Assembly (NCBI RefSeq): GCF_030936135.1
Contig: NC_082599.1
Location: 3,706,847-3,770,846, forward strand
From: Gavia stellata
Taxonomy: Eukaryota; Chordata; Aves; Gaviiformes; Gaviidae
DNA: 64,000 nt
Direction of reading: 5' to 3'
The number at the start of each line of letters is the position of its first letter. Position 1 is the stretch's first letter. Both the position numbers and the translations under genes were made by a program. Under the pieces are notes generated by a model. That model worked only from the letters and a program-made list of their open reading frames with translations, had not been told where the DNA came from and searched no databases. Shown here one piece after another: positions 1-12,000 of the stretch.

Positions 1-880
1 GCTGACCAAATACACATCTGATGGCAGCATTTGAGATGCCATAGGGTATCTGACATCCACACGGGGCTGGCACAGGGCAAACGGGGGCTGGAGAAGCCCC
101 ATGTCTCTCCAGAGTGGCAGCTGGAGGCCAGGAGAAAATCCTAATGCAGCTAGAGCGGCACTAGCATTGATTTAGGGTGTCCTAAGAGACCTGGGCAGAC
201 TGACAAAGCATGTCTGTTACTCCAGAGGCAGGTGAGCTCCTCTGCAGACTCTGCTGACGGTATCGACCAGATCTGCCTTGTCCATGATGGGAGCTCAGGC
301 ATGGCTCACATGGAGGCACTTTGTGGCCCTTAATCTGTGAGCTGAATCCCACCAAGATGGGGGCATTTTAACTTCTGTTTGCATAGGCATTTGAAATCTT
401 TAGTGTTTTTTCCTGCAAGGGTTGTTTCCAGTGTCAGACACCTCTCCAAGACAGAGGTTCTGGCCCTGGCTCTGCCATAGCATCAACGTTACATCTATGG
501 CCACAAGGAGCTGGGATGGGGTGCATTTCAATGAAGGTGTCAATAAAACCTCAGAGTCGAGAACTGTGATGAGTTTTTCATAGGTTAACAAGCCTTAGAG
601 GGCAGGAAAGATCTTGTGCTGGAGAAATGAGATCTGTATGCATTTCTTAAACTACCGAAACCAAATACCCCAAGGAGATATTGTCCTTTGGTTCAAGCTT
701 CTTAAAAAGCTACTTAGTTTTGAAAGTTTTTCTGGTCCAAGACAGCATTAGACTGTCCTCTTGATGTTATGTTTGTTGCAATAGACTACATGCCTCAATG
801 GGACATGATGTCCCCCAAAGTCCTGAAAGAGATACATCCTGTGCTCCTCTTCACATGTTTGACTCTCATTTTTGCTCCAG
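1..880 (+). other. HHATL: HHATL intron (partial), no further exon recognised
   Basis: This stretch leads into the acceptor at 881. I looked for the preceding HHATL exon (the segment ending near NRLPDSALA in mammals) and did not find it, so the intron is at least 880 bp. An open frame from 769 with an ATG reads through the acceptor and is an intron read-in, not a start. I recognise nothing else here. Confidence 0.6.
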
Positions 881-1025
881 CTGGCTTAGCCTACTCCAAT
901 TTGGTGTATGACTGGGTGAAAGCTGCTGTCATGTTTGGGGTCATCAACACCATCGCCAGACTGGACCACCTGGATCCACCCCAGCCCCCGAAATGCATCA
1001 CCATGCTCTACGTCTTTGCAGAAAC
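881..1025 (+). CDS. HHATL: HHATL coding exon (first in window)
   Basis: Acceptor TTTGCTCCAG precedes it and donor GTGAGT follows. The first two bases finish a split Ala codon and the last two (AC) begin a split Thr codon. It encodes the segment from [11 protein letters not shown] to ITMLYVFAE, including a hydrophobic membrane segment and the conserved [11 protein letters not shown] loop. Confidence 0.93.
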
Positions 1026-4000
1026 GTGAGTACCCCACGTACATCAAAGAAGAGAGATGGCGTGTTTGATCTGAACGAAATGTGCGTGGCGGGGAGGAGG
1101 TCTGGGCTGTGCTTCTGAGCAGCTGGTCTATATGTGGGAGACTACCTACATTGAACCATCTATACTGAACCTATAGTCTAGACCTGGCCATAGCCCAGGG
1201 AAATATTCTTGGCCAGGAAGCAATAGATAAGGAGAGAGGTTACAACCACATCGATAGTGGGACCTGTTCAAGGAAGGAGCATGGAGAACTGCTGTGAACA
1301 AGGTTCAAGATGTACCTCGCCAGGGACCGGGTGCCTTCTCTGGCTGACTGCTGCGTGGAAAGGTGTCATTACACCGGGTGTTTTAACATGCTTTTTATTG
1401 TCTGCATTTTAGGCATTTTGACAGAGGGATTAATGACTGGCTGTGCAAGTAAGTGTCTAATCAACCACCTCTAGTCTGGTTCAGGGTCTTCTCTTTCATC
1501 ACATAGCAATGAAGCGTTAAATGCTGTTCATCCCAAAGCTGAGGCATCCTCTCTTCTGGGTGAATCCCACTAGGGCATGAAGTCATATTTGGTCTGTTTA
1601 TCCCTAAGACCATTGGAGTAATCATCACAAAGTGCAACAGCCCCCCCTCCCCCCAAGCTGGGAATAAGAGAGTCCTGTCCCAGAAATCCCTTTAAGTCTG
1701 GTGGGTTTAGCGTTCCCTCAAGGGAGGAAGAGTCAGGTTCATATTCCACCAGGAGGAAAGGGGAATTGAGCCCAGGTCCCCCATATCCTGGGTAGCAAGG
1801 GTGGCCTGAGCTCCACCTACATCTCCCTCAGCCCTTCAGTCCTCTTCAGCCATGAGCACACACCAGCAAACCTGTATTGAAGGTGGTGGCTCCTCTGTGC
1901 TGAAATCCTGTGCACCAGCAAGCACGAGATAGCCCGCAGCTCTATGGATCCCCACATTTTATCAACCCTTTACCTGCAAGAGGGGGAAAGGGTGGTGTTT
2001 TGTCCTTAAGGAGCTGTAGGTTTGTGAGGAAAACAAGCCACGGGTAGCTGGACTGTAGCGAAAAACAGTTTATTGCTAGAACATGTCAGCCAAAACATCC
2101 TTCCTGGTGGGCGAGCGTGGGAGGAGGGACTCCAGAGGGCTCTCCTTGAATACAGGGAGCACCGACCACTTTCCTTGGCTGTTAGGTACGTGTATGACCA
2201 CATCGGAGAGAACCATGACAACATCATGAAGGAGCTTGTGGCCACCATCGCTACCTTTGCAGTCACCACCCTGTGGCTGGGGCCCTGTGAGATTGTTTAC
2301 ATCTGGTCCATCCTGAACTGCTTTGGCCTCAACTTTGAGCTCTGGGTGCAGAAGTTCTTCCAGCAGGAGCCCTTTGCCAAATTGGAGGTGAGGAGCTGGG
2401 CTGCAAGTGGATGGGGGAAGATTAGTGAGTCTGGGGCCAAAATCTGCTGCTGGAAAACATCCATGACTGTACGGAGCTCAAACTTGTTCATACAAGTCAG
2501 ATCCATTTTCAGCTGAGACTGAAGACCAACATTCCTGATGATGCCATGCAGCTCCGTGTCCAGGTCTCCTGCTCTCTCCTGTGGCCTTCAGCATCCTTGT
2601 GATCAGCTACTCAGCTGTGCAAGGGAAGCACAGTCCTGGTGCTCTGTATCCCTTCATTTTACGCCCTGTGTCACCCACCCAGAGCAAGTTCCCACCTGCC
2701 CCTGTGATGTTTCATGGGAAATTTAGGTTGGGTGTGGAACTTTTAGAGGGAAAATGGAGGTCCAAGAGAACCAGGAAAGCAGCCCCAATGAGGCATCAAA
2801 GTACCACAGATGGACACAAAATCTGAGGTCTATCTATGGGGAAATGTTTATACGTTTCCATATGGAAATCATTAGTTCTTCTTGTTCTGCAAAGCATCTT
2901 GCCACTCTGAATGGTTTTGATCTGATTTCTGATAAAAGCAAATGCTTAGGTACTAGAATGAATTCTTTTCCAACCACTCCAAAGCTTAGTGCCCTGTCTC
3001 TGTTTGGGACCAAGGTGTCTCGAGGACAAGTTGGAAAAAAACCTTAGGAAACCCCGTCCTGGAAACAATTATGTTCCTTATGTTTTTGCCCAACCTAAAG
3101 TCTGGAGGCCCTAAACTGGTTCAGTAAAGACCCCTTTGGAATAAAAACTTTGGAGAGCAATCCTCCCGTTTGCTCTCCTTGTTGAACTTCTAATCAGATT
3201 ACAGCACTCGCAGGCAGTGAAATCTCCTTCCCTGCGGCACCGCAATTCTCAGCACTAAGTGGCCTGGGGATTCACCGTGCTCTTTGAAGATTGCTATAAA
3301 CCACTTCCCCACTCCCCTTGCAGCAGCTGCTCCTGAGGATTATGTGCCAGTGACAATTTCGCTCTGCTGCTGTCACTAGTTTTCAGCTCTTTTTTTTAAT
3401 TTTTTTTTTTTTAATTCCTAAGAAACAATTTCTGCCAGGAGCTGGGAGTGATTTGCACATAGGGCTAATAATAATCCCAGTATACAACAGCATTCATTTG
3501 CCTTGAGGAGTGGCTTACTCAAGGCAACAGATGAAGAAAGCAGTACTCAGCCATTACAATTAGCATGAAACCATGTATAACATCTTGCCCTTACCCATGG
3601 GATCCTGAAACACCAGCCCAGAGTCCCAAATGCATCTAAGTCCAGCAGCAGAGCAGATGTTTTACCTTGTCCTTATATTTTTTCATCCCAGAGACACTAA
3701 AGGCCGCTCTAAATTTTGCCTACTCCTCTGGGAGCCCAGCTGGAGTTTGGCTGGAGTTGGACCAGTGCATCCCCTTTCCTTACAGCCCCATTTTTCCTCA
3801 CTCTCTGCTCCTCTCCCCTCCACAGGCCAAAATGTCAGCGGCCACGTCTCGGCGGATTAGGGCAGTTTTTGGGGCGGCAAATTTCTGGGCCATCGTCCTC
3901 TACAACATCCTAGCCCTCAACAGCTTGGAGTTTGCACTGCTGGTCACCAAGAGACTCCTCCTGACGGGTAAGATGCTACCAGCCTTCCCCATCGAGGCAC

Positions 4001-5361
4001 CCTTGTCGTGATGGGGGAACACTGGTAGAGGAGCTGAGGACTGGGACTTCCAAGTCCTCTTGGTGGCCTGGCCATTGGCTTGTTACGTGGCTGCTGCCAA
4101 TGTGCTTAATTATTGTTCAAAAGGTGCAGGAAGCTGTTCCTTAGCTCCCATCCTTCTCATGTGAGCTCTCTGGAGTACCAGCTGCCTTCCAGGTGTGCTT
4201 GTACGGCTCCTAGCACAGCCTGATGCTGTGATTTAGACTCCTTGCAGCAACGCAAAGGTCACATTCGCCCCACCAAGGTGGGCTGTGAAATGGTCCCCTT
4301 GCTGGGGAAAGGGATTTACTTGTCCTACCTCATCTCCTTTTGCTTTAGCGGTTACTCCTGCATCAACCTGAAGGTGACAGGTACAAATCCTCATCCTAGG
4401 CTCCTAATGAACAGTCTTATCTGTACATTTCTAATCAGTGGATGGTGGCACTATTTTGAAGTCTTCTTGAGCAGCCCACGGTATAAATAGCCATCGGGAG
4501 CCCACATCCTCCAGCCCTTTCTGGGATGGGGCTGGCGAAGGAAATGGATAATGTGACGCTCCGGGCTCAGTGTGCCAGAAGTGCCTGCCCGCTGAGCTAG
4601 CTGGCTTTTGCTGGTTGCATTATTCATTGCAGAGGTCCTGTTTTAGCAGGTACAAAGCCTGTGTCTCCTCTCTGCTGTGGATACCAGACTCGTGGTTACA
4701 AATGCCGTCAGACCCTTCCTAAGTGGAGGGAGAGCTCCTGGCTCTCGGTCACTTGCCTAGGTGACAAAAACATGTGTTTTCTGGGTGCACACTGTGTCCC
4801 AACTAGGTACGGGACAAAGCTGGGGTTGATCCTCAGCATCAGTGGGGCACAAAGCTTCCAGAGGGTCACAGTGCTGAACAGTGATGGACATGGACAGGCT
4901 GAATGGGCAGAAAGTCAACCACCAAGTCTGAACTTGGGGGGCAAAAGGAGTTTTGGAGGTAAGGGAGTGCTCAAAGCCACTCCAGTATGTTCCCACATTA
5001 ACCGCGATCCATGATGCCTTGGTGGGCTCAGGCACTGCTTCATCTAAAATCTGATTCTGGGAATTTCTCTCTTCTCTCAGTGAAGCTGTAGGGCTGGATC
5101 CACAATGGAAAATGTTGTTGGCCATCATGAACTTGTGGGACATCCCAAACCTGCCTGAGAGAGAGCAGTGCTGGGGAAGAGCTGCCCCCCTTAGATAAGC
5201 AGCTACACCAAGATGACCATGTCTCCCTCCATCTTCTAGGTTTCCCTGTCAGCACCTTGTCCATCTGGTTCATCACGTACTGTGGTGTGCAGCTGATCAA
5301 GGAACGTGAGCGCATCCTGGCCATCGAAGAGGAGAAGTGTGACAAAGCAAAGGTGGAGTAG
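881..5361 (+). CDS. HHATL: HHATL, hedgehog acyltransferase-like (C-terminal part, five exons)
   Basis: A multi-pass ER membrane protein of the MBOAT superfamily, related to the Hedgehog palmitoyltransferase HHAT and also known as GUP1. In mammals it is reported to restrain HHAT-dependent palmitoylation of Sonic hedgehog and is abundant in heart and skeletal muscle. Coding exons seen: 881-1025, 1413-1448, 2186-2387, 3826-3967 and 5240-5361. All junctions are GT-AG and the frame is continuous, giving the last 214 residues. Recognisable stretches are [43 protein letters not shown] and [11 protein letters not shown]. The position where HHAT has its catalytic histidine (a WHG context) reads WLG here, with Leu at 2277-2279, as in other HHATL proteins, so acyltransferase activity is not expected. 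The end is charged ([11 protein letters not shown]) and presumably cytosolic. The 5' exons lie left of the window. Identity is secure; exon edges are by eye. Confidence 0.95.
1413..1448 (+). CDS. HHATL: HHATL coding exon, 36 nt micro-exon
   Basis: A very short exon encoding the completed Thr codon and then [12 protein letters not shown]. It is flanked by a TTTTAG acceptor and a GTAAGT donor. It ends inside the Lys codon (AA|G). The peptide is the conserved MBOAT-family segment directly before the position of the lost catalytic His region. Confidence 0.92.
2186..2387 (+). CDS. HHATL: HHATL coding exon with the degenerate active-site region
   Basis: Acceptor GCTGTTAG, donor GTGAGG, ending in phase 0. 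It encodes [13 protein letters not shown], then a hydrophobic stretch with [14 protein letters not shown], then [14 protein letters not shown]. The WLG tripeptide replaces the WHG of catalytically active HHAT. Confidence 0.93.
3826..3967 (+). CDS. HHATL: HHATL coding exon
   Basis: Acceptor CCCTCCACAG, donor GTAAGA. It encodes [20 protein letters not shown] and a membrane segment ending KRLLLTG. The junction with the next exon splits the Gly codon (G|GT). The start is a few residues shorter than I recall for the human exon, which has an extra SLSVQ-like stretch. Confidence 0.92.
5240..5361 (+). CDS. HHATL: HHATL terminal coding exon with stop
   Basis: Acceptor ATCTTCTAG. It encodes [20 protein letters not shown] (a hydrophobic segment), then a charged tail [19 protein letters not shown] and TAG at 5359-5361. 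The 3' UTR follows directly. Confidence 0.94.
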
Positions 5362-6040
5362 AGGGAGGCATCAGCAGGCTTGTCCCAAAGCTTCGTCTCC
5401 CCTCCAGCCACCGTTGCCAGGCCAGCCACTGGCAGGGGCTCTCCAAGCACTCCTGACAATCGGACTGCTGTAGCTCACCCACGTAGAAGTCACCTGGAAG
5501 GCGCAGGTCACCCCCTTGCTGCAGGGAAGATTTTCTATAAGACGTAAGATTTTCTATAAGTGGGTGTTTCGCAGGCTCCCCATGCGTGGCAGACTGCTGA
5601 GGTAGGCTCCCAGCACATTTCTTTAATGCCAGGAAGAGCCATCCCCATCATTTTTCTGACCCTCTGACATTGTGCAGGCCTAGAGATTTCACCCCCTGCT
5701 TCCCACAAGACTTGGTCCACCAGCACTCGGCTCTCCCACAGGACCCATAGCCCTTGTCTCCCAGAGGAGACTCTCCAGGTCCCACAGCTGGAGGTTTTAG
5801 GGTGGGCCAGACACACAGCTATGAGAAAGGGATTACCTGGAGCTGAGCCTGCTCCGAGCAGACCATCTCCAGGTGGCTTCCAGCCCAAGCATCCCATGTT
5901 TCTTTCACTACAAGAAATGGTCAGCATCCACTGTCAAGTGTTCAGCATCTACAGTTGTGCAGCAAGGACTGTGAAATGGCTCAGCACGATCTACACCTAC
6001 CAAGAGGCCAATAAATAAGTAGTATAGTCTTTATAGCAAA
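5362..6040 (+). other. HHATL: HHATL 3' UTR, shortest plausible form
   Basis: Sequence from the stop codon to the first AATAAA (6010-6015) plus a short cleavage allowance. Two 14-bp copies of AGATTTTCTATAAG sit at about 5527-5560. A longer UTR using the AATAAA at 6723-6728 or the cluster near 6990-7020 is possible. Confidence 0.5.
6010..6015 (+). promoter_or_regulatory. HHATL: Candidate HHATL polyadenylation signal
   Basis: First AATAAA downstream of the HHATL stop, within GGCCAATAAATAAG. Further AATAAA hexamers occur at 6723-6728 and around 6990-7020, so alternative ends are possible. Confidence 0.5.
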
Positions 6041-9000
6041 GGGAAGGAGGACCGGGAATGGCACATTGAAGAGTAATTATCTCCCCACCACTGTCAGCAG
6101 TGCAGAGTGATAGCTGTTACGATCTCTGCAAAACAAGTCCCTGCAGTGCTAAATGTCTTGGAAAAAAATGATTTGTGCCAACGTCAGGCACAGTTAATGA
6201 GAGTGCAGGAGCCATACCTGCTTCACAGCCATCGCGCATTGTGTACAGGTTGCCTGGGGAGCGGGCATGCCAAAGAAACACAACACATGGCTCACAACTT
6301 CTTGGTCCCCAGGCCCCAACTCAGACCCAAAGTGCCTTCCACTGCTGGGTCTGAGACCTATGTGGCCACCATGACCATCCTGCTGTGATATGTGTCTTAG
6401 GACTCAAATCAAATCCCACTTGCATTTTTTACATGCCATGGACAAAGGTTTAAGCTCACATTCCTGCCCATGGCTGAGGAACAGAAGATGCTGTAGCCAA
6501 CTTGTGCTCATCTCCAGCCATCCATCCCTTTACTCAACTGACATCGGTTCACACAGCCTAAGCCCGTGACTGCATGGCTGAATGAGGACACACACGTATG
6601 TACAACCAAAGGACAAAGACCCTGAATGAAGGGCAGTGATTTGGGACTCGGTGGCAGAGGGTAAGCCCATGGTAGACTCCTTGGAGAAGTAGACTTTGGG
6701 ACACTGCATAGTGAGTGCACTGAATAAATGTACATGTGTGGTAACACGGTGCCTTGGAGAAAAGGGGGGCTAATAATTGAACAATAGCTCTGTCTCTCTT
6801 ACACTTCAGAGAAACTTTCAGTGGCCTTATGTCTGAGTTCTGCTGATGTTTGGTGAGGGCAGAATCTGGACCACTTTGTAACGTGGGTTGAGATGCTTGG
6901 TGCTGGTGTGTTTTGGCTTCCCTGTGGATGAAACAGGATCGGTTCCTAGCCAGCTTTCAGCTCTGCCAAAGTTATTTGTGATGTCCCTAATAAATGTCAT
7001 TTATTTATGTAGTAAATAAATGTTGGAAATCTGTGGCGCCTGTTACGCCGTTGCAATGCAGGTGACACCCTGGGTAACACACTGCCATCAGAGCTGAGAG
7101 ACACAAGGATCTATTTGCAAGTCCTCACCTCCCACCCCTATTGTGACACAAGGTAAGACCTTATTGAGTTTGATAGAAACCCACTTTAGCAGCATCACCA
7201 GATTGGAGCTTTGGCTGCAGCTTGATTCATATTCACCTTTCTTTTGACTCCACCTTGGTACTGGTGAAATATCACAAGCCTACTGCCATCAAACTTTCAT
7301 CCGTGTAGTTTTTATTTCTGGGAGCCCAACCCAAAATGTTGGAAGTGGCGGCAGGTATTGTGCCTTGGTGACATCTCTAGTCACATCCGCAAAACCCCTT
7401 CAGCTACCAGGCACATCCCTTTTTAACACACATCTGGTGGTGGACCTTTGGTAGATGTTTCTTGGCATCTCTGTTATTTCAGACTTATCCTTTACCACCA
7501 AAACAGCTATGACATAATGTGCTTCCTTCCAGTGTAAAATTCAACTCTTCTCCTCCAGACAGGTGTCCTCGCACAGCTGAAGCCACCTTGAGCTGCTGAG
7601 ACCAAGGGCTCTGTCTCTGCGGGTGGCTCAGCTCGGGTCCTTGGCTACCCAGGAGGACAAACAGTGTCACCCACCTCCCGGTGTTGAAGTGGGTGACTCA
7701 CACGGCAAAGCCCAATGACTCTGCACTGCTCTCCTGGCTTGGATACTCCGGGAGAGAAAATAATCCATTCACTAAGGATCTAAATTTACCCAGCAGCTGC
7801 ATCTGCTGGAGCTGCCAGAAGGAGCTAATCTTAGACACAGAGAGATTTGTTAGAGAGGCAGCTCATGGGAGAACTGGGGCTTTGCCCTCCTTTGTCTGAC
7901 ATTATCCCCTCGTTTATCACTGCTGTTAGAAGCCCAGGGGGTCTGGTGGACCAGGAGCACCCAAGTGGTTCTATCTCAACCACTCCTCACCGTTCAGCGT
8001 TGTGCAGGAGACCCTCAGCCTCAGAGTATGCCTCCATGGAGCGGGATTTATCAACTGCTCATCTCTCTCCTGGAGAAGAGTATCTCGTCTGATCTGGTTA
8101 TTGCCTGAGAAGCCTGAGAAGAAAACTTGCCTGAGAAGCCAAGAAAAGCAATTATTTATTGCAACTGCGAATCCAAATTAATAGCCCTACTCTGGACACT
8201 TTCTTCTTCAGCCTGACATGGCTGTAATTCCTGCATTCACCTTTCTTGTTCTAAAATTTTGTATGGGAGAGAATGATCCTGCTACATCGCATCCCCTTAG
8301 GATGCTTTCCATGTATCCTCACCCACCCCCATGTCGTGGGGGGACTATTGCCCACTTAGAGACACACTTAATAACTGACTTAGTCCATTGGTCATTGGAA
8401 ATCACTAGCTGTAATCCCGTTAGACCTGGGGCCAGTTAGCTGAGGGCAATCTCAGAACAGCCCACCTCCTTCAGGGCTGTGTTGTCTGTTATACAGCAGT
8501 CAGCACTCTCGGGGGAGTACCCTGGGGAGAGTCGATTCACACATTCACGTGTTCACGAAGGTAACCGAATGGTAACTATGATCACTGCTCACCCTTATCA
8601 CATCCACATGCGCCATCTCATCTGCTTTTAGATGCTAAATCCCTCTGGGCTTGGCTGGTACTTGCCTGGAGACCAGCTTACCTTAGTGGTGACACCTTGG
8701 ACCCAGCAAATGGAAGACAGATGGGACAAGTCTACTGTGATCAAAGCCCCCACAAGAGATAATGGTTGCAGAGGGCTCAGAATTGATTATTGCCTCAAAG
8801 TCAACTGCTGTCATCAGAGAAAAGTTTCCTGTAGCAATCAGATGTGGCCTTAGCTCTCCAGTCCAGCAAGGGTCAGACCAAACCCCCCCAAAATCCTATT
8901 GACTTCCCTGCGCATAAACAGATTGTAAAACGCCAATGACCAACCAGTGTGGACAAATGGAAACCAGGAATGAGGGAAGACACACAAGTGAGAAAGAAAG

Positions 9001-11400
9001 AGATACTGTGCTTGAGATCCAGACTGGAAACGTGTAACCTAAAATGTAAGAAGGAAAATAACCTGAACACCAAATACTCAGTGGGTGAGAGGATCTGAAG
9101 CTTGTGGGTCTGAGCTGCATAAAGCACTGCTGGCTTTCCACGCCCAGCCCCGGGAGGGTTCAGGGGAGGTGCACGGTGTCTCTGAGAGCACCCCTGGGTC
9201 TCCCTATTAGCACCGTGTGAGCCTCCCCACGGCGCAGAGCTGCTCAGAGGGTTTGGGTCCACCAGATCAACCCTCTGTCCCATCTGGCTGTGGCAGAAAC
9301 TTGTTTGGGGAGGAATCAACCTTATCTGAGCTGAATGCACCCATGCTCAGGAGCCAGGGAGGTTTACAGACCATGTCAGGTCAGGGTTAACACATAGGAC
9401 ACAGCCTGTATGTCCAGCCTGGGCCATATATGCGATCTACATCCGTCTTGATGACAGGGCTTGGGATGGATGCTGCTTTATTGAACTGAGGATAGCAAAA
9501 AATGGTGGAAACGTAAGGCAGGAGATCACACGTGTGAATGTTGCCACAAGCCGTCACGAGGACAGCATCCCAGCTGTGTTAGGAGGCACTGGGAACAGTT
9601 AAGGGTGTCTAGCCTGAATTAATGATTGAAACTCTCTCTAGAGCGAATGGGGACAGACGGACATCACCGGAGTCCTCTCATCTCAGGCAAGTGTCTAACT
9701 TAGGTGCAGTGAACCAGCTCCCAGAGATACTTGTCTCTCCCCATGGCTGTAGGGAGCCTAAACGACACAGTGCACTGAGGAGACGGTGCTCTGGAAAAAC
9801 CAGGGCTGCTTCCCCAAGCCTTGGAGCTGGTCCAGCCACTGTGCAAAGCCACTGAAGCCGATGAAGACCCCAGAGCAGGTTTGGGACCGGCACGTGCTCT
9901 TTCCCTGGGTGGACCACAAACCTGGGAGAAGCCACAGACCCACCGATCGATCAGGAGCTCCTCTGGGAAGGGATGGGCTGTAGCTGCATTTTAGCAGCAG
10001 CACCTCGTGACGTGGGGAATGTGGAAGCAAATCTTGGATGGCAGCACACGCTGAGCAGCACAGCAAAAAGGAAAACAAGCCAGGGCTCAAGGGAGATTAA
10101 AGGCAGAGGGGGGAAAAATCCCAGCCGGTAGCATGACAATGCAGGATTAAACTTGGGAAAGTACAGGGCTAATGCAGAGGAAAGGGAGAAGGGAGGATGG
10201 GGTTGTCCAGCCCCAGATGTCTTGGAGCAGAGGAACATTTCTGAAGTTTGACCCAGTTCAAAGCTCAGTGCTCATCATCTGATCCTGTCACAGATGAGCA
10301 TCATAGCAGAAGAGCTTATGATGTGAGCTCTGAAAACAGCCTGTGATTATTTCCCTGCCATACTGATATTGGTACCTCCCAGATGCTGCTGGAACCTCAC
10401 CAGTACAAAAGGGCTTCATACCAGTATAGCTCCCTCCCTCTTCCCACTTATGTAGATAACCATCACGGCACAAAGCACTTTTATAAATACATCTATGCCA
10501 GGGTAAGGGATTATGTGGCTTTAAATACACCAGGAAAAGTGGCTAATATTTTTGCATAGACTTAATTAAATCGTTAATTAAATCTCTGCCATCGCCGAGT
10601 GTCAGCCAGTCCAGAGGGTCCATAGTAACGGAAATAAAACTGATTAATGTGTAAGTTTTACCATAGGTATAAATAATTATAGCTACTATCCTCATCCATG
10701 TCTGTCAAAACTAATTTGCTTCTTCATGAGCTCCATGGGAAGAGCTGGACCTGGACCGGCCACTTGAGACCCCGTGGGGCTTCCTAAACATCCATGGGCA
10801 TGCAAGCAGGACACAAGACCTGCTGGAGACCTCAGCCTTTCTGGAGCATCAGCTCAAGGCCAGGCAAGTTTTCCTGCTGCAGCTCTAGACTTCAACATGG
10901 GGGTGTTGAATCTCAGTAGACCTTAGCAGGAGACCCTCAACTCACAAGACGATACCTGTGTTTAGATGTCCTAATCTGCAAGCTGAAGCCCACCGTTGCG
11001 CTCTCTTTACTTCAGTTCTGCCTCAGACCCTCTCTCCATCACCAAGATGTGGAGAAGATGGATTTATTAATGATGAGGTGTTCAGAGACTGTGCCAGTGG
11101 GGCCCGTGCGTGTATTGCAGACAAAGCAGAGCCATCCCTCTCCCGGGCTCCTCAAGTCTCCTCCTTTAGTGAGACTTTTTAAGTAACTTCCAGCATAGGT
11201 CTCATAACCCATACAGGGGTGTAAATAAATAACTCTATCTTCATCTTCCACCCCCTTCCAGACCTCTGAAAACTGACTCCAGAGGAGAATAAAGAACGAA
11301 TCTGTGCAGGAAAGCAGCCCTAGGAGCGAGCTGGCTGGAGTCGGGGATGCCACAAAGCCCGCATAAGACGCTCCCTTATTGCATCTTTCCAGCTTTGACT
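6041..11400. other. HHATL-KLHL40 intergenic spacer
   Basis: No exon of a known gene and no confident repeat recognised. It contains possible distal HHATL polyadenylation signals (6723-6728 and 6990-7020) and short local duplications, such as repeated GCCTGAGAAGCC units at about 8103-8141. It also has AT-rich patches around 10530-10690. All open frames are short and unrelated to families I know. Because both flanking genes are striated-muscle genes, regulatory elements are plausible, but I cannot point to one before the KLHL40-proximal region. Confidence 0.5.
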
Positions 11401-11407
11401 TCACCGT

Positions 11408-11417
11408 CTATTTTTAG
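11408..11417 (+). promoter_or_regulatory. KLHL40: Canonical MEF2 site upstream of KLHL40
   Basis: CTATTTTTAG, a perfect match to the MEF2 consensus YTA(A/T)4TAR. It lies about 370 bp upstream of the TATA box and 590 bp upstream of the KLHL40 ATG. MEF2 drives many striated-muscle genes, so use here is a reasonable inference. Binding is not shown by sequence alone. Confidence 0.5.
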
Positions 11418-11667
11418 CACAGCAAAAGGTTTAGCAGTTTCAGAGCAGTCGGTTTAGCGGTGTCGGGAGAAGGTCCCAGCCCTGCCATTCATGACCCAGA
11501 AGGCAGATTCGGATGTTTGATTCATCTGGAGGCTGTTTCCCAAGCACGGCGGCTGAGCCGATGGGTTGCACGTGTCTGCCGTCATGGGACGGCAGCAAAA
11601 GCTTCTGCTCCCCCCGCCGTGACTCATGGGCTGACAGACCCTTCCTGAAGCATCAAGGCTGGAAGTA

Positions 11668-11673
11668 CAGCTG
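11668..11673 (+). promoter_or_regulatory. KLHL40: CAGCTG E-box upstream of KLHL40
   Basis: CAGCTG is the core preferred by myogenic bHLH factors. A second copy is at 11818-11823, just after the expected transcription start. Six-base motifs occur often by chance. They are noted because they lie with MEF2-type sites at a muscle gene. Confidence 0.35.
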
Positions 11674-11777
11674 TTCCCCCGTCCCCCTCCCTTCCTCCTT
11701 GTCCAATGTGTCATATTAAAGGGTGATCGGCTTACACATGCTCCAGTGTGGATTCCTTAAGCTTTGTAACGCTGTGG

Positions 11778-11787
11778 CTATATATAA
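11778..11787 (+). promoter_or_regulatory. KLHL40: KLHL40 TATA box overlapping a MEF2-type sequence
   Basis: CTATATATAA followed by AGC. The TATATATAA core at 11779-11787 would place transcription start near 11810-11815, giving a 5' UTR of about 190 nt without an upstream ATG. The same ten bases satisfy YTA(A/T)4TAR, so TBP and MEF2 sites coincide. Another AT-rich TATATATATA run at 11941-11960 is too close to the ATG to be the likely core promoter. Confidence 0.55.
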
Positions 11788-12000
11788 AGCGCTACGCTGG
11801 AAACTGAAGTACACAGACAGCTGCGATAGTAGCAAGCGTTTCACGTTCCCAGTGTGCTGACGGTCTGGAAGCAAGGGAGACCTGTGAGACCTGCTTTGAG
11901 TAAGTTTCTTTACCAGGGGCTCAGGTATAGATATATTCATAAAAATATATATATATAAAAAAGAAGGCTTGGGGGAAAAAAGGAGCAGTTACTCTTCACC

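Noticed and set aside
769-1029. ATG-initiated 86-codon frame on the plus strand as a complete small gene
   Set aside because: Its second half is the HHATL exon 881-1025. The part before 881 ends in a clear TTTGCTCCAG acceptor and is intron.
11941-11963. AT repeat as the KLHL40 core promoter
   Set aside because: Would place transcription start at or after the ATG. The TATA box at 11779-11787 fits better.
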